Part shown: one piece after another, positions 1-11,000 of the stretch
Position numbering within the stretch: position 1 is the first letter of the stretch
How the letters are laid out: each line of letters opens with the position of its first letter
DNA from: Bacteroidota bacterium
GTDB lineage: Bacteria; Bacteroidota; Rhodothermia; Rhodothermales; Bin80
Length of the DNA: 64,000 nucleotides
Direction: 5' to 3'
Assembly: GCA_026708685.1 (NCBI GenBank)
Contig: JAPOUL010000136.1
Location: 1-64,000, forward strand
The notes under the pieces: model-generated
What the model was told of the DNA's origin: nothing
The model's database searches: none
The model's input: only the letters and a program-made list of their open reading frames with translations
Position numbers and translations under genes: made by a program

Positions 1-24
1 AGCTCCAATGGGGTGAAATTAATT

Positions 25-1166
25 TTAAAACTCAATCGTCGTGAATATTATGGGTTGGAGTTCAGACTTCATCCATTGATGCATTGAGGGGATTGGAACT
101 GAATACAAATATCCATCCTTTGCTAATATTCCTTCTTTGACAAATTTTTGAAATAGTTTTGTGCCATTAGGAATCCCAAACTTCTCATTTAAGGCAGATT
201 CGACAGATTCTTTACGGAACGGATTTCCATCTTGTATCTCTGCAATCGACATAGCTAGACTAAGAATTTCATCTCCATCAAATACATCAATCAATTACCT
301 GTAATACTTCGCTCTTGCATCCCGCCCTCTTTCCAGTAAGGCATTGAGCCCAATCAGTGGTGATCATATTTTGATCCGTTTTTAATTGATCTATAGCTTG
401 GTCTGCATACGAAATGATGTGCTGAGGCCAACCATGGGTTTCTTTCATTACAGCCTCAATCCAACTTGATGGGTCATTGATAGCTTGACCTTCTTTCATG
501 AGCCAGTCTCTCAGAATAGCGATTTGATGTTTTTCATCAAGGTGTCTGAGTTCCACAAAGTATTTTCCAGATGGATGTGAGATCCCCAACATTTTGAAGG
601 CTTATTTCATCCCATGTAAACCAGCTGCTATAAAAACAACAGGACGTTCCAATAAACCATTGTGAATAGCATTTAGGATGGATCGCGGGTCCTATCTGAT
701 CTTCAGATGGCTTGTTTCCAGTCAGTAAAGTTTGAGATTCGTCTAATGATAGAAGCAGTGGTTTTTTGTACCTTTTAAAAATCATAATATTAATAGGCAT
801 ACTCTCAGCCAAGTTTGACGTAAAATTTGTCCATGAAAATTTTGTGGATAGAATATTTAGTAATGCAATCAATAGATGACGCATCCACCCAATGCCAAGT
901 GATATTCGTAAAGCAACTGGTTCCTAAATGGCTACGGGAGTCTCAAGCTTTACCACCTTCCATCCGTTCTTTTCAGCGAGTTTTTCAAACTCGTAAAGAA
1001 GAGTACTTTTACCAGCACCCGCTACACCCTGAATGAGGAAAGTAGATCCTCGCTTGATCTTCACTGCATTCGAGATAAGTTCGCAAAAATGATTCAAAAC
1101 TTCTTCACGGCCATGAAAATACTTGGCAGGTCCGCGATCAAATGTAGCTGTCAATAGATCAGACAT
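25..1166 (-). pseudogene. Decayed AAA ATPase of the FHGR family
   Basis: A P-loop ATPase gene broken into several frames. The first piece (from an ATG at 1166) has the family N-terminus RGPAKYFHGREEV and Walker A GVAGAGKST. After a frame change a second piece carries the Walker B-like KKPLLLSLDESQ. Another shift leads to the sensor-like stretch VVFIAAGLHG, an in-frame TAA near 606, then RDWLMKEG and GWPQHIISYA. A last frame change gives the C-terminal PIPSMHQWM. Aligned by eye with the intact relatives at 13320-14711, 44452-45750 and 57607-58749, the order of blocks is complete apart from a deleted stretch near 290, so this was a full gene that died recently enough to remain recognisable. It lies downstream of the methylase gene on the same strand. 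Confidence 0.88.
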
Positions 1167-1385
1167 AGACGATTAATTGCTCCCTGATTTACTAGTTAAG
1201 CAATTGTATACATCAATGGGGTTCACATTAGCATTTGGTGCGTACCAACAAACGTATTGATGAGGTTTTTTGACTCATCTAAGCGTGGCAAACAAAGATC
1301 ACTCATAATATAGATCACCATTGTTGGTGGTATCAATTATTTTCTCTCACAACCAGCATGCTTTGATTAATTGATAAATCCCCTA

Positions 1386-1415
1386 CTCTACTCATCAGTG
1401 TCATGCTCAGTAGAG
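1386..1415 (-). terminator. Possible hairpin at the end of the methylase gene
   Basis: Two perfectly complementary 7-base arms (CTCTACT and AGTAGAG) at 1386-1392 and 1409-1415 bracket the TGA stop of the methylase gene, with a 16-base loop. No clear U-run follows on the minus strand, so a terminator or 3'-end-stabilising role is only a guess. Confidence 0.25.
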
Positions 1416-4400
1416 CTCGGGTAAGTTCGTTGTTGATTCAACTTTCTTGGTGCTACGCATTCGCTTACCACCTGCATTTTTTGACTGATTTTCCGAGCGG
1501 GCAAGATTTTCAGCGAGTAAACGCTTTAATACTTCTCTACGGGCTCTTGGGCTGATGGTGTATCTAACTCTGTCATTTTCGGGTAGTGTTTCCACCTCGT
1601 GAAAATCATGTTCAAGGTCAAGATCATGCCATCCATAGGCATCACGAACAGCGATATCAAGGCTGACATGAAGACGGCGGAGTTCAAGTATTCCCTCATA
1701 ACCTGCAGTGGCAGTTTCCTTGTCTTTTTTGGAACTCAATGCTGTTATTTCGGGGGATAGATCGCGGTCGTGAAATAAATTGTACACATCCGTCAAACCA
1801 AGCCAAAGTGTCAGCATCAATTCTTTACGATGAGCGTGATAACGTTCTCCAATCTGTGCAAGGTCTGCATTTGGCGCTTGCCATAGTCTTTTTGGAAATG
1901 TAAATGTGTTGAAGCATTTTGAGGGGGAATAGCGGAGAATTGTAGAGAGCTTACCGCTATACTTACGAGCCCAAACCTCATGTAGGGTGGATTGAACGAC
2001 GCTGATTAGATCCCAACGATCAGAGGTCAAGATATAAATTGTATTTCCGAATACAATATTAGTAGGCATTTGCGAAAAGTTCAGATACTTAGTAGTTGCA
2101 GTAGCTGCAAAGCATTTTGGTAAATCTTTGATGTTGTTGTATAGATTTGAAGCCAGTGAACCAAATTGCCACCAGTTTTCACGCCTACTTTTCATTTTAT
2201 TAGTTGCACGTATCGGCTTAACTAATGACATTATTCGTTCAAATGGTTCTTCATATTCTTGTGCTTTCTCAATTGGCAACTCCTTAAAATTGATAATGCT
2301 TCTGCCGGGTAACTGATCGGGGTTGTTGGTAAGTTCTATACCATTTATAATCGACATGATGACCTCGGCATTTCGCGAATCTAATGCTATGAGTTGATGT
2401 GCTTCCTCGTGAGAAAGTAAAAATCCATCCCCCAGAAAAATAGATCCTTGGAACATTGAATTACGATTTTCATTGATAACTTTGGGTTCATCAAATTCTT
2501 CATCTTCTTCAAAATATGTGTTGATCGTGTTAACCAAACAATTGTCAAGCATCATTGGTCCATTCCATTCTCCCTTATGGAGAGCAAAAGTGGATACCAC
2601 AAGATTGGCTACACCCGGCCATTTCATTCCCCGAATCGCCATGTTGATCTCCCCTCCTGACGAAACAATTTGTGCCAATCCATCCTTACGAATTCTCCCG
2701 TCAATAATTGAATTAGTTGTGATAATTGACAGAAAACCGCCCTCTCTCAGTAGCCCATAAATACGTCTGAGGAAGAATACCACCAAGTCACTCAAACCAG
2801 CTGGAGCATACCCCCATTTGATAAACTCACAAAATGGATAACCGTAGTTACCACTCAAAGCCTGACCTCCCAAATAGGGTGGATTACCAAGAATACAGTC
2901 AAACCCGCCCCGCTTCATAATCTCTGGAAATTCCAAAAACCAGTGAAAGAAACGCTTTTGTCGACTGATCTGGAGAGCATTATTAATTTGATCTTCCGTA
3001 GGCTTTGATTGTCCGTTGTAATACGCACGAAACTCGCTATCGGTAATAAGTTTGTGTTCGTCTTTCAGTGTCTTTGGAGTATAAAACTGTGCAATTGGAA
3101 TACTTGCAATCGTCCGCAGGAATCTTGATTTCTCTCCCTGATCTAAATCATAGAACCGCTCAGACTTCAGATCTAATTGGACAAGAGTATTATCGGGGAG
3201 GTTTGCAAGGTCTTCTGATTCTTCTACGTGTTCACTATATCGCTTGGATGTACTGGTTTTGTCATAAATGGACAACTGCCCTTGCTGATTCAATTCCTTT
3301 TTATTACGCTTGCGATATACCGTAGCTAATTCTTTGTCATCATCTTGTAAAGCTTTGAATGCCTCAACCGGTACACCTTGTTTTAAATCATCAAAATGAG
3401 CAAAGCCAACAATAGCATTACCACACTTGATATGGTGGTCCAAAAAATTCAGAGGCTTTCCCGGAATATGTGCCTCAAGCCAGAGTGCAACCTTACATAA
3501 TTCCACTGCTAATGGATTCAGATCTACACCATAAATGCATCCACTGATCACTTCACGAATGGCATCACGATAGGCCTCAGGAGATGGTTGCTCCTCGCCT
3601 GATTGAACGATGGCCAACTGAGTAGCAATCCGCCGGGCCGCGGCAAGAAGAATATGACCAGAGCCACAAGCAATATCAGCAACCCTTAAATCCAACAATG
3701 CACTTGCTGGATCAGATTTTTTCAGACACGCATCAATCAGATGGTCCAGCGAATGTTTGATCAAAGGCTGTACCAAATCATCGGGCGTATAGTGAGAGCC
3801 CGTTGCAGAGCGCTCCTTTCCCTTTCGGAATTGAAATCTCCACTCATGCCCTTCCCGAATAAATTCGGATTCAAACTCAAGGAGCCCCTCATAGACCGAC
3901 CCAAATTCCTCCACATTCAATGCCGCATAATTGACACGGATGAGCTGGCGACTCTCTGGATGTCGGTAAACACTCAAAGAGTGTAGACACTTTTGAAAGA
4001 CCTCATTACCCAGTTTACAACCGTTCAGATCACGCAACGCTTCGGTGGAAAACAAATGACCCGCCAAAGGAGTAATGCCAATATGATGCCCCGGTCCATC
4101 GGCCTCAAATAAACGAAAACATGCCAACAATGCAAACCAGAGATTATAGTGGCGATCTACATGAAGTGCACGATTCTCCGAAAGATGTCGCAAACGAGAT
4201 ACACTGTAATAGCCATAATATATATCCCGATGCTCCTTTTTGGCTTGTTCACCATAGACGAGCCCCCTCTCCTCAATCACCATCAAAAAGAGTAGACGAT
4301 AAATGAGCCTCAAGATCTGCTGATAATAGTCACTTGCCGAGAGTTCCTCTCTTTCAATAGCATCTTGAAGATCAGAGTTGTCTGGATGCTTCAGAAAACC

Positions 4401-5153
4401 ATTACCAAAATTGAGCACGGCATCTTTGACTGCACTGCTGAGTCCTTCCCGAATCCTAGCACCCTGCTCAAGAGAATCCTGATGGTACTGCTCAATCAAA
4501 CTCTCGGCAGCCGTATCATTGGAAAGAGGTAGACGAGTAGCATGAACTATGCGGTATAGAAGTGCGAAATCCGCAAAGAGTTTATCTCTAAAAATGCGGT
4601 CTAAATCAAATTCAAGATAACTCAGCTTGACGAGCCTTGAACTATCTCTCAGAAGCCGTAACACAGATCCATTAGTCACAATGCCGTAGAGTTGCTCATG
4701 CAGGTTGAGAAATTCCTGAATCAGTGCATGAGCCGACATCCGACGACGGGCATTTTCAGGTTTCTTGTCAAGCCCAGAGGAATCTTTAGCTCCTATGATA
4801 TGCACTGGAGTATCTGCTCGGTTAGTTGCAATATGGTGGAAGGCATAAGTGCGTCCATCAATGATAGCACCTTTTTGTTGATACTGAATGTCATAATGCA
4901 AGAGCCCTAACAATGGGATGATCCACTGATTACGGGTCTCGGTTGTAGCATTGTCTTTTACGGTTTCCAACTTACGCTGGAAGATACGCCAATAGTCAAA
5001 TGCATCCGCCCATGTGCGCGCGATTTCATCCTTGACCTTATCCTTAGAATCAAGTCCAAAATCAACCGGTCGTTGGCCTTGCTGCTCCTCAATCTGTCCA
5101 AAAATATCTGGAGATAGAATGGATCCTTCAATACGGATACCAGGATAATTCAT
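1407..5153 (-). CDS. Eco57I-type adenine-specific DNA methyltransferase (DrmMI/PglX-like)
   Basis: A 1248-residue protein with an N6-adenine methylase core. Residues 451-457 (TGSHYTP) lead into the SAM-binding motif I DIACGSG at 493-499. YGVDLNPLAVEL follows at about 541, and the catalytic NPPY lies at 757-760. The long N-terminal part (1-440) resembles the helical region before Eco57I-class methylases, and the C-terminal 400 residues probably form the target-recognition region. No PD-(D/E)XK nuclease motif was evident. It is the last gene of a three-gene operon: its ATG lies one base after the stop of the SNF2 helicase gene. Together with that helicase and the DUF1998 helicase, this is the gene content of class 1 DISARM, where the methylase marks self DNA. 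BREX PglX and type IIG enzymes share the fold, so the family name rests on neighbours. Confidence 0.9.
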   Translation of the reverse strand: MNYPGIRIEGSILSPDIFGQIEEQQGQRPVDFGLDSKDKVKDEIARTWADAFDYWRIFQRKLETVKDNATTETRNQWIIPLLGLLHYDIQYQQKGAIIDGRTYAFHHIATNRADTPVHIIGAKDSSGLDKKPENARRRMSAHALIQEFLNLHEQLYGIVTNGSVLRLLRDSSRLVKLSYLEFDLDRIFRDKLFADFALLYRIVHATRLPLSNDTAAESLIEQYHQDSLEQGARIREGLSSAVKDAVLNFGNGFLKHPDNSDLQDAIEREELSASDYYQQILRLIYRLLFLMVIEERGLVYGEQAKKEHRDIYYGYYSVSRLRHLSENRALHVDRHYNLWFALLACFRLFEADGPGHHIGITPLAGHLFSTEALRDLNGCKLGNEVFQKCLHSLSVYRHPESRQLIRVNYAALNVEEFGSVYEGLLEFESEFIREGHEWRFQFRKGKERSATGSHYTPDDLVQPLIKHSLDHLIDACLKKSDPASALLDLRVADIACGSGHILLAAARRIATQLAIVQSGEEQPSPEAYRDAIREVISGCIYGVDLNPLAVELCKVALWLEAHIPGKPLNFLDHHIKCGNAIVGFAHFDDLKQGVPVEAFKALQDDDKELATVYRKRNKKELNQQGQLSIYDKTSTSKRYSEHVEESEDLANLPDNTLVQLDLKSERFYDLDQGEKSRFLRTIASIPIAQFYTPKTLKDEHKLITDSEFRAYYNGQSKPTEDQINNALQISRQKRFFHWFLEFPEIMKRGGFDCILGNPPYLGGQALSGNYGYPFCEFIKWGYAPAGLSDLVVFFLRRIYGLLREGGFLSIITTNSIIDGRIRKDGLAQIVSSGGEINMAIRGMKWPGVANLVVSTFALHKGEWNGPMMLDNCLVNTINTYFEEDEEFDEPKVINENRNSMFQGSIFLGDGFLLSHEEAHQLIALDSRNAEVIMSIINGIELTNNPDQLPGRSIINFKELPIEKAQEYEEPFERIMSLVKPIRATNKMKSRRENWWQFGSLASNLYNNIKDLPKCFAATATTKYLNFSQMPTNIVFGNTIYILTSDRWDLISVVQSTLHEVWARKYSGKLSTILRYSPSKCFNTFTFPKRLWQAPNADLAQIGERYHAHRKELMLTLWLGLTDVYNLFHDRDLSPEITALSSKKDKETATAGYEGILELRRLHVSLDIAVRDAYGWHDLDLEHDFHEVETLPENDRVRYTISPRARREVLKRLLAENLARSENQSKNAGGKRMRSTKKVESTTNLPELY

Positions 5154-5154
5154 C

Positions 5155-8013
5155 TTAACTCTCTGGCAAAAGAATGTAGATCCCCATTAAATCCATCGGC
5201 AACACTGGATAGACCACCTGATAACGACGTGGCCCGATCAATGCACTGAAGCGTTCATGGGCATCTACGAGTTGCTTGGATTGGTTTTCAGCGATCTGAG
5301 TGAAGACATCATCAAACCGATCAAGGAGTTTCAGATCATTCTTCAGAAACCCTGCACGGGCTTCATTCGTGAGATTACTACTGGCTTGCACCGTGCGTAA
5401 CAACGTATGTGCCTGCTCATGATCAAGATGCACTGGATCATCAGGAGTCCCACTCCATCCCCACAAGAACATCTCTTCTGCAACAATCTGGTGCTTCCCC
5501 CTTTGCTTTTCAATCACATTCCGACATCTAAAAAGAAGCAGTGAAGTCTTAACATCAACTTGTTTGGTGCGAATGACAGCAGATCGTGCGGCTCGCTTTC
5601 CCTCACGGTCCATCGTATTAGACATCACCAGATGGCAAAGCTGTTCAACAAAGCGATGGTTTCTACCAACGTAGTGATACCCTTCAGGGGTTGGTGATGT
5701 AAAACTGATTTTGATGATCTTATCCTCTGGAAGAAGCCCCACGAGCTGATGAGGTAAGTTGCCCGAAACGATCCCAAACCCTTTCTCCTCCTTCGCAATC
5801 TGAACACCAAATAGATTCCTTAGTGCACCCGTCACAAAATCCTTGACCGCATCAGGATCCCCTATCGCTTCATCAACCTTTTTGAGATCTTCTTCAATCT
5901 CTTGGGCCTTTATGCGATTTTGGGCAAAAATACTACGAGAAAGTTGATTCCACTTGCGTCCCTCTTCCACCTGTCGAGAAACCCTCTCTTGCATTTTCTT
6001 AACATCTTCATCATCACTCCAATCATATAATTCACCCTGTTGCGGTGTTTCAGACTTTTGAATTTTGCGATTGGGATTCAGAAGCAATGACTGAGTAATA
6101 GTATCAATAATACTCTGTGAATCTTCGGGAAATGGAACATTGATTCCAGTGGAGCGCTTGATTTCACGTACCTTTTTTAGTAAAACATCAAGTACAATAC
6201 CGTCAATCGGATTATCACTACCATAGAGTAGGCAGATTTTGACCTCTGGTGCCTGCTGACCAAACCGGTCCACCCGCCCTTCCCTCTGTTCAAGATCATT
6301 AGGATTCCATGGAAGATCATAGTGCAAAACTGCAGAGAATAATTCCTGTAGGTTGATTCCCTGGCTCAAACAGTCGGTTGCAATCAAGAGGCGTGGATGA
6401 TCACCAGCCATATCCTCAATCCTCTGTTTACGCAGATCATCGGGTTCATCACTGGTGATGACCTCCAGAACCAATTTTGGTATCTTTTTGGACAGTAATG
6501 GACGAAGGTGTTCTCCCAAGTAGTACGCCGTTTCAATAAAACGACAGAAAATTACTGGATTGAATCCACCTAAAATCCAGTCCTCAATAATCAGTAATGC
6601 GGCGTACAGTTTTTCATCATTGTCAATTCCAGCAAATCCTTCAAGATGTCTTGCAAAAAATCGCAACTTCTTCCATTGATAATTCGTCCAGTTCTTGCGA
6701 TCCATTACCTGCGTAGGAACAGTGTCTGTAGCCACTCCGTTTTCTGAATCTCCAACTGGATTATAGTCATCTAATTCTTCTCCAGTAGACAACGGTTCTA
6801 TTTCAGAAGATACTAACTTTTCCCGTCGTCTACGGAGCATTTTGACACCCGCACTTGGGCTGGACATAATGCCCCGTAGCAAACCAAGTGCAGTCCAATA
6901 ATGTGCACGCTTCGTCTTTGCACCATCGGGTCCTGGTGCTACCAGTTTTCGTGCAAACTCAACCACATCATTGAAAAATTTTAGATAATTCCCCTTCAGA
7001 TTGTAATCCAACTCAAACATGTCTCGTCTCGGGAAAGGAGTATCTTCATTCATCCACTTTTCAACATCACCTCGCTTGCGTTGTACAAAATGCCGTGCTA
7101 AATCTTTGCGCTCATTTTGTGTTGATGTGGGCAGATCTAAGTCCTCAAATTCGGATTTAAGCAATCCCAACAAGGAATGAAATTCTTCTGGTTTGCCACT
7201 GTGGGGAGTGGCCGTAAGTAAGACCAAATGTTGATCCGCCTTCTTGGATATGTCATGTAGCAGGTGATAGCGTTGTTGTTGAGCACTTGAAGCCCCTTGC
7301 GGCCGGGCACATGTGTGGGCTTCGTCAACAATAATCAGTTCTGGACACTGCTCTATAAATACATTACGACGAGTATCCACTTTGATATAATCAATACTGA
7401 TGATCTGATAACGATAGTACTCATAGACACTCACATCTCCTGGGACCATTCGATCTAATCTTGCCTGCGTATTGGATCGGATAATGACGGCATCAATCCC
7501 AAGTTTTGCCTGTAATTCTTGTTGCCATTGATCACAAAGATGGGGAAGGCAAATCACGGCAAATCGTTTGATCTGTGCCCGTTCCATCATTTCTCGAAGA
7601 ATGAGTAGTGCTTCCACAGTTTTACCAACTCCTACATCATCTGCAATCAAGAGGCGTACGATGTCTTGACGCATTGCCATCACCAATGGGATGATCTGAT
7701 AGGCTCGTGGTCTAAAGGATAACTTTGCAAAGCAACGGAATGGACCCGCACCATGACGAAATGCTAATCGTGCAGCATCATAGAGAAAGCGTGCAGTAGA
7801 TATATCACCAAGATCTGAGGTATTTGGATACTCAAAGTGAGCGTCTTTGGGGGTATCTTCTTCAATTTCAAAGGGCAGATAAATACCCGTTGACTCCTCT
7901 TCTGAACCTCCAAGCGGTTTGATAATCAGCAATTCAGGATTATCGGACGGAAGGACCACCCACTCACGACCACGAAGAGAAACCAACTTACCCGGCTGCC
8001 ATGCTACATTCAT
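5155..8013 (-). CDS. SNF2/HepA-type helicase (DrmD-like)
   Basis: A 952-residue superfamily 2 ATPase of the SNF2/RapA type. Walker A is DDVGVGKT at 125-132, the DEAH box is at 230-233, motif III LLTATPHSG is near 265, and motif VI QREGRVDRFGQ is at 576-586. The N-terminal 60 residues resemble the small beta domain that precedes HepA-like helicases. The start ATG overlaps the stop of the preceding helicase gene in an ATGA arrangement, and the stop is directly followed by the methylase gene, so the three are almost certainly translated from one transcript. DISARM class 1 systems contain a SNF2-like helicase (DrmD) beside an adenine methylase, which fits. Restriction-associated SNF2 helicases in other systems cannot be excluded. 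Confidence 0.88.
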   Translation of the reverse strand: MNVAWQPGKLVSLRGREWVVLPSDNPELLIIKPLGGSEEESTGIYLPFEIEEDTPKDAHFEYPNTSDLGDISTARFLYDAARLAFRHGAGPFRCFAKLSFRPRAYQIIPLVMAMRQDIVRLLIADDVGVGKTVEALLILREMMERAQIKRFAVICLPHLCDQWQQELQAKLGIDAVIIRSNTQARLDRMVPGDVSVYEYYRYQIISIDYIKVDTRRNVFIEQCPELIIVDEAHTCARPQGASSAQQQRYHLLHDISKKADQHLVLLTATPHSGKPEEFHSLLGLLKSEFEDLDLPTSTQNERKDLARHFVQRKRGDVEKWMNEDTPFPRRDMFELDYNLKGNYLKFFNDVVEFARKLVAPGPDGAKTKRAHYWTALGLLRGIMSSPSAGVKMLRRRREKLVSSEIEPLSTGEELDDYNPVGDSENGVATDTVPTQVMDRKNWTNYQWKKLRFFARHLEGFAGIDNDEKLYAALLIIEDWILGGFNPVIFCRFIETAYYLGEHLRPLLSKKIPKLVLEVITSDEPDDLRKQRIEDMAGDHPRLLIATDCLSQGINLQELFSAVLHYDLPWNPNDLEQREGRVDRFGQQAPEVKICLLYGSDNPIDGIVLDVLLKKVREIKRSTGINVPFPEDSQSIIDTITQSLLLNPNRKIQKSETPQQGELYDWSDDEDVKKMQERVSRQVEEGRKWNQLSRSIFAQNRIKAQEIEEDLKKVDEAIGDPDAVKDFVTGALRNLFGVQIAKEEKGFGIVSGNLPHQLVGLLPEDKIIKISFTSPTPEGYHYVGRNHRFVEQLCHLVMSNTMDREGKRAARSAVIRTKQVDVKTSLLLFRCRNVIEKQRGKHQIVAEEMFLWGWSGTPDDPVHLDHEQAHTLLRTVQASSNLTNEARAGFLKNDLKLLDRFDDVFTQIAENQSKQLVDAHERFSALIGPRRYQVVYPVLPMDLMGIYILLPES

Positions 8014-11000
8014 TGAACCTTCTTAAAAATATCAGGACGGACAGCAATCTTGGTAGCAAGGTCATCACGATAATGCCAGCACCATACCTCATCACCGCGA
8101 GCAATGATCAGTTGACGCTGATTCTCATCACGTTCACGCACCTGCGGGTCATCATGAGGTGATCCATCGCAAAAGATCCATATCCGCGGCTCATAATAGA
8201 AGTCTGGCTGGCAGTAAATCCCAGGTACCCGCTTCTGTGCTTGATCAGGTAACCGTAATCCATTTTTGAACAAGTAATCAATGAAGACCCGTTCTGTAGA
8301 CGAATTTGGATCTATATGATTGAGAATATGCTGATACTGCTGTTCATAATCTCTTGATGAAGGACGATCATTGATCTGAATTTCCGCAGTTGCTAGTTTG
8401 ATGAGTGCATCACGGATTAGAAAGCGGTCTATACGCTGATGATAACGCTGATTGTAGTAACTCAACAGATCGTCATAGGATGCGGGAGCTTTGTAGGAAT
8501 CATCTTCAAACTTACAGATCTCTTCCGCTTTTTGAATGATTCTTCGAAAAATGTTTGGATCTTCAACAAATTGCGATAAAATGCCAAGACTCCCCTCGGT
8601 CGCTTCATAAATGAGAATGCGGGGAGACTCTGGATCTCCAATCTCAGTCACCCCAATCTCATTGGATTCTACCTGAAAAAAAGACTCAATGGCCCGTTTG
8701 AGTGCATACTGGAGGGTAATGATCCCATTGGGGTCCAAATTTAACGATTCAGTGGACTCAATGTACAGTGCATCGGCTGAATTGGATGTCCATAACTTGA
8801 CCAAGCGATATTCCTCTCCGCGGTCTGATTTCGGCATTTCTGTCCACCAGAGACCAGAAGTCATACCCAATGGAAATCCCTCAACTTGTTGAGATCTCCA
8901 GCCTCTGTTGACTTGGATCAATCGTGCTGCTGGAATAAAACGTAGAGTCATTAGATGGCTTTCTCTAAAACAAATCCTCGCAGGACGAATACTGTCAAAG
9001 TTGCCTCCATCCACATGCACAAAAGATTCAATATCATACCCACGCGAAAGTCGTTCTTCTTCCTCGCAGGTAATACGAGTCGTTTCTTCCCCTCTTGATT
9101 CGGTCATTTCAATCAGATGATGGAGATACTCTGTATTCCCAGCTTCACTGAGATTAATTCCAGAAAAGGGACAGATCTCTAAATCAGACTGTTCATTCAT
9201 GAAAAAGTAACCAGCACGAAGATTGATCTTCACATCCATCAAGGATGATTCCGCATCTTGAACGACCATCTGTGTAACCCTAAATTTGGATCCATTATGA
9301 TAGATCTGATTCCCAGGTCCAAATTCCCGTAAGGCTACCGCACGTGTACGGGAAATGTATTCGCCCGAAGTGGTGCTGTTGGGAAGAAAGACGCTCAGAG
9401 GAAGGCGTGTGAAGTTATAACCGGGTAGAAATCCCGCAGCAGCCAGATACCTGTATGGATAAAATTCACTGAAGTGAGAGTGCCAGCCACGATCGTTGCG
9501 TAATAAGTTGAGTTGTCGGTTTGCCTGATCTTGCAATCGCTTGTATTTTCGATATTCCTTACCTCCCACTTGGAGCAATCCAGACTCAATTGGCTGAGTA
9601 GCACGGGTGAGTAAGGATCGTGCCGATTGGTGGAGCGTTCTCCATCGCATCAGAGCATCATCAAGACTAGTGGACATGTCCAATAAGTTCTTGTCAATCC
9701 AATCATCACCGTACCATGAATTGGGTATTTCTTTCAAATCTTCTGAAAAATCTTCAATCGTTCGTAAGAAATCCGATTTGATGGATTTTAAAGCTTTCTG
9801 TCCAAGTTTCAACCCCTTATGAACACTTGGGGATAATGGCATTTCTGGATGATTCTCATCTATAAGCCGGATTAATGATGCTTTTTGCCCACCCATATGA
9901 TCCAAGCCGGGTAAGCCAACGGTGCTGATTGCAAGTGCATGGAGATGTGATTTCAAAAGCTCGCTGTTAGCGAGGTCAATACGTGGTGCATGGACCACCC
10001 CAGCTACCATGTCTACCTGTTCGTTAAAGTAATGGCGATCATGAGCAGAAAAACCTGAACAATAGGTAAAGACTAATGCCCCCTGTCCGCTCCGTCCTGC
10101 ACGGCCAGACCGTTGAACATAATTGGACGCATTGGGCGGAGCATTTCGCATGTGAACGACAGTCAATCCACCAATATCTACGCCTAGTTCCATCGTTGGC
10201 GAACAATACAAAGCACTCACAGACTCTCTCGAGATCCGCTTTTCATCAAGCATCTTGTTAGACTCGTCCACATACCAGTCCGCACGAAAACGATCCTCAC
10301 GATTCTGACGTTTAGAGACACTCAGTTGTCCAGTATGATCCTTAGCGATTAATCGCTTGCCTTTGGTGTAATTGGCTGAATAGACACTCTGGAAAAATTG
10401 GTTTGGAGAGATTTTGGATGCTTTGTAGGATCGACTTTTGATTGGATCCTGTCGTACGGTCTTACCATCACCCAACTTCCATAGAATCTTTTCAATACGA
10501 AGTCGAAAAACGGGTACTTTTTCCTTATTTGAACTCAGAGCGGTCTCCTCATACAAATAGTCGACTTCTTTCAACTTTCTCAAGAGTAGCAAAATGAACT
10601 CGTTGTATCGTTCTCCACGAAAATGATCAGGCTCCAAGTTTATTTGCGTTGCACAATCTTTGATATATTTTCCAAAAGAGCTTGTCTGTCCTATACTCTT
10701 GTGAGAGAAGCGTTCTCGTTTATGGAGGGTCTGCAATCTAAGCACGGACGGATGAGTCAACTCCTCATCTTTATCAAGCGTCCAAGGTCGCTTCAGTTTT
10801 TCACGGAAATGTTTTTCAAATGTGCGTAGACTGTCCGAATTCAAATAGTATTCACTGTGGATGGCGTACTCATGTCGGAAATAATCAAGGATGGCGGTTA
10901 GAAACTTCTTGCGTTCAGTATGATCCAGACGGTTAATAATCTCAACCTCAGACCAGAATTCATCCTCAGCTACAATATCGTCAAGATTCTTGTAGTCAAT

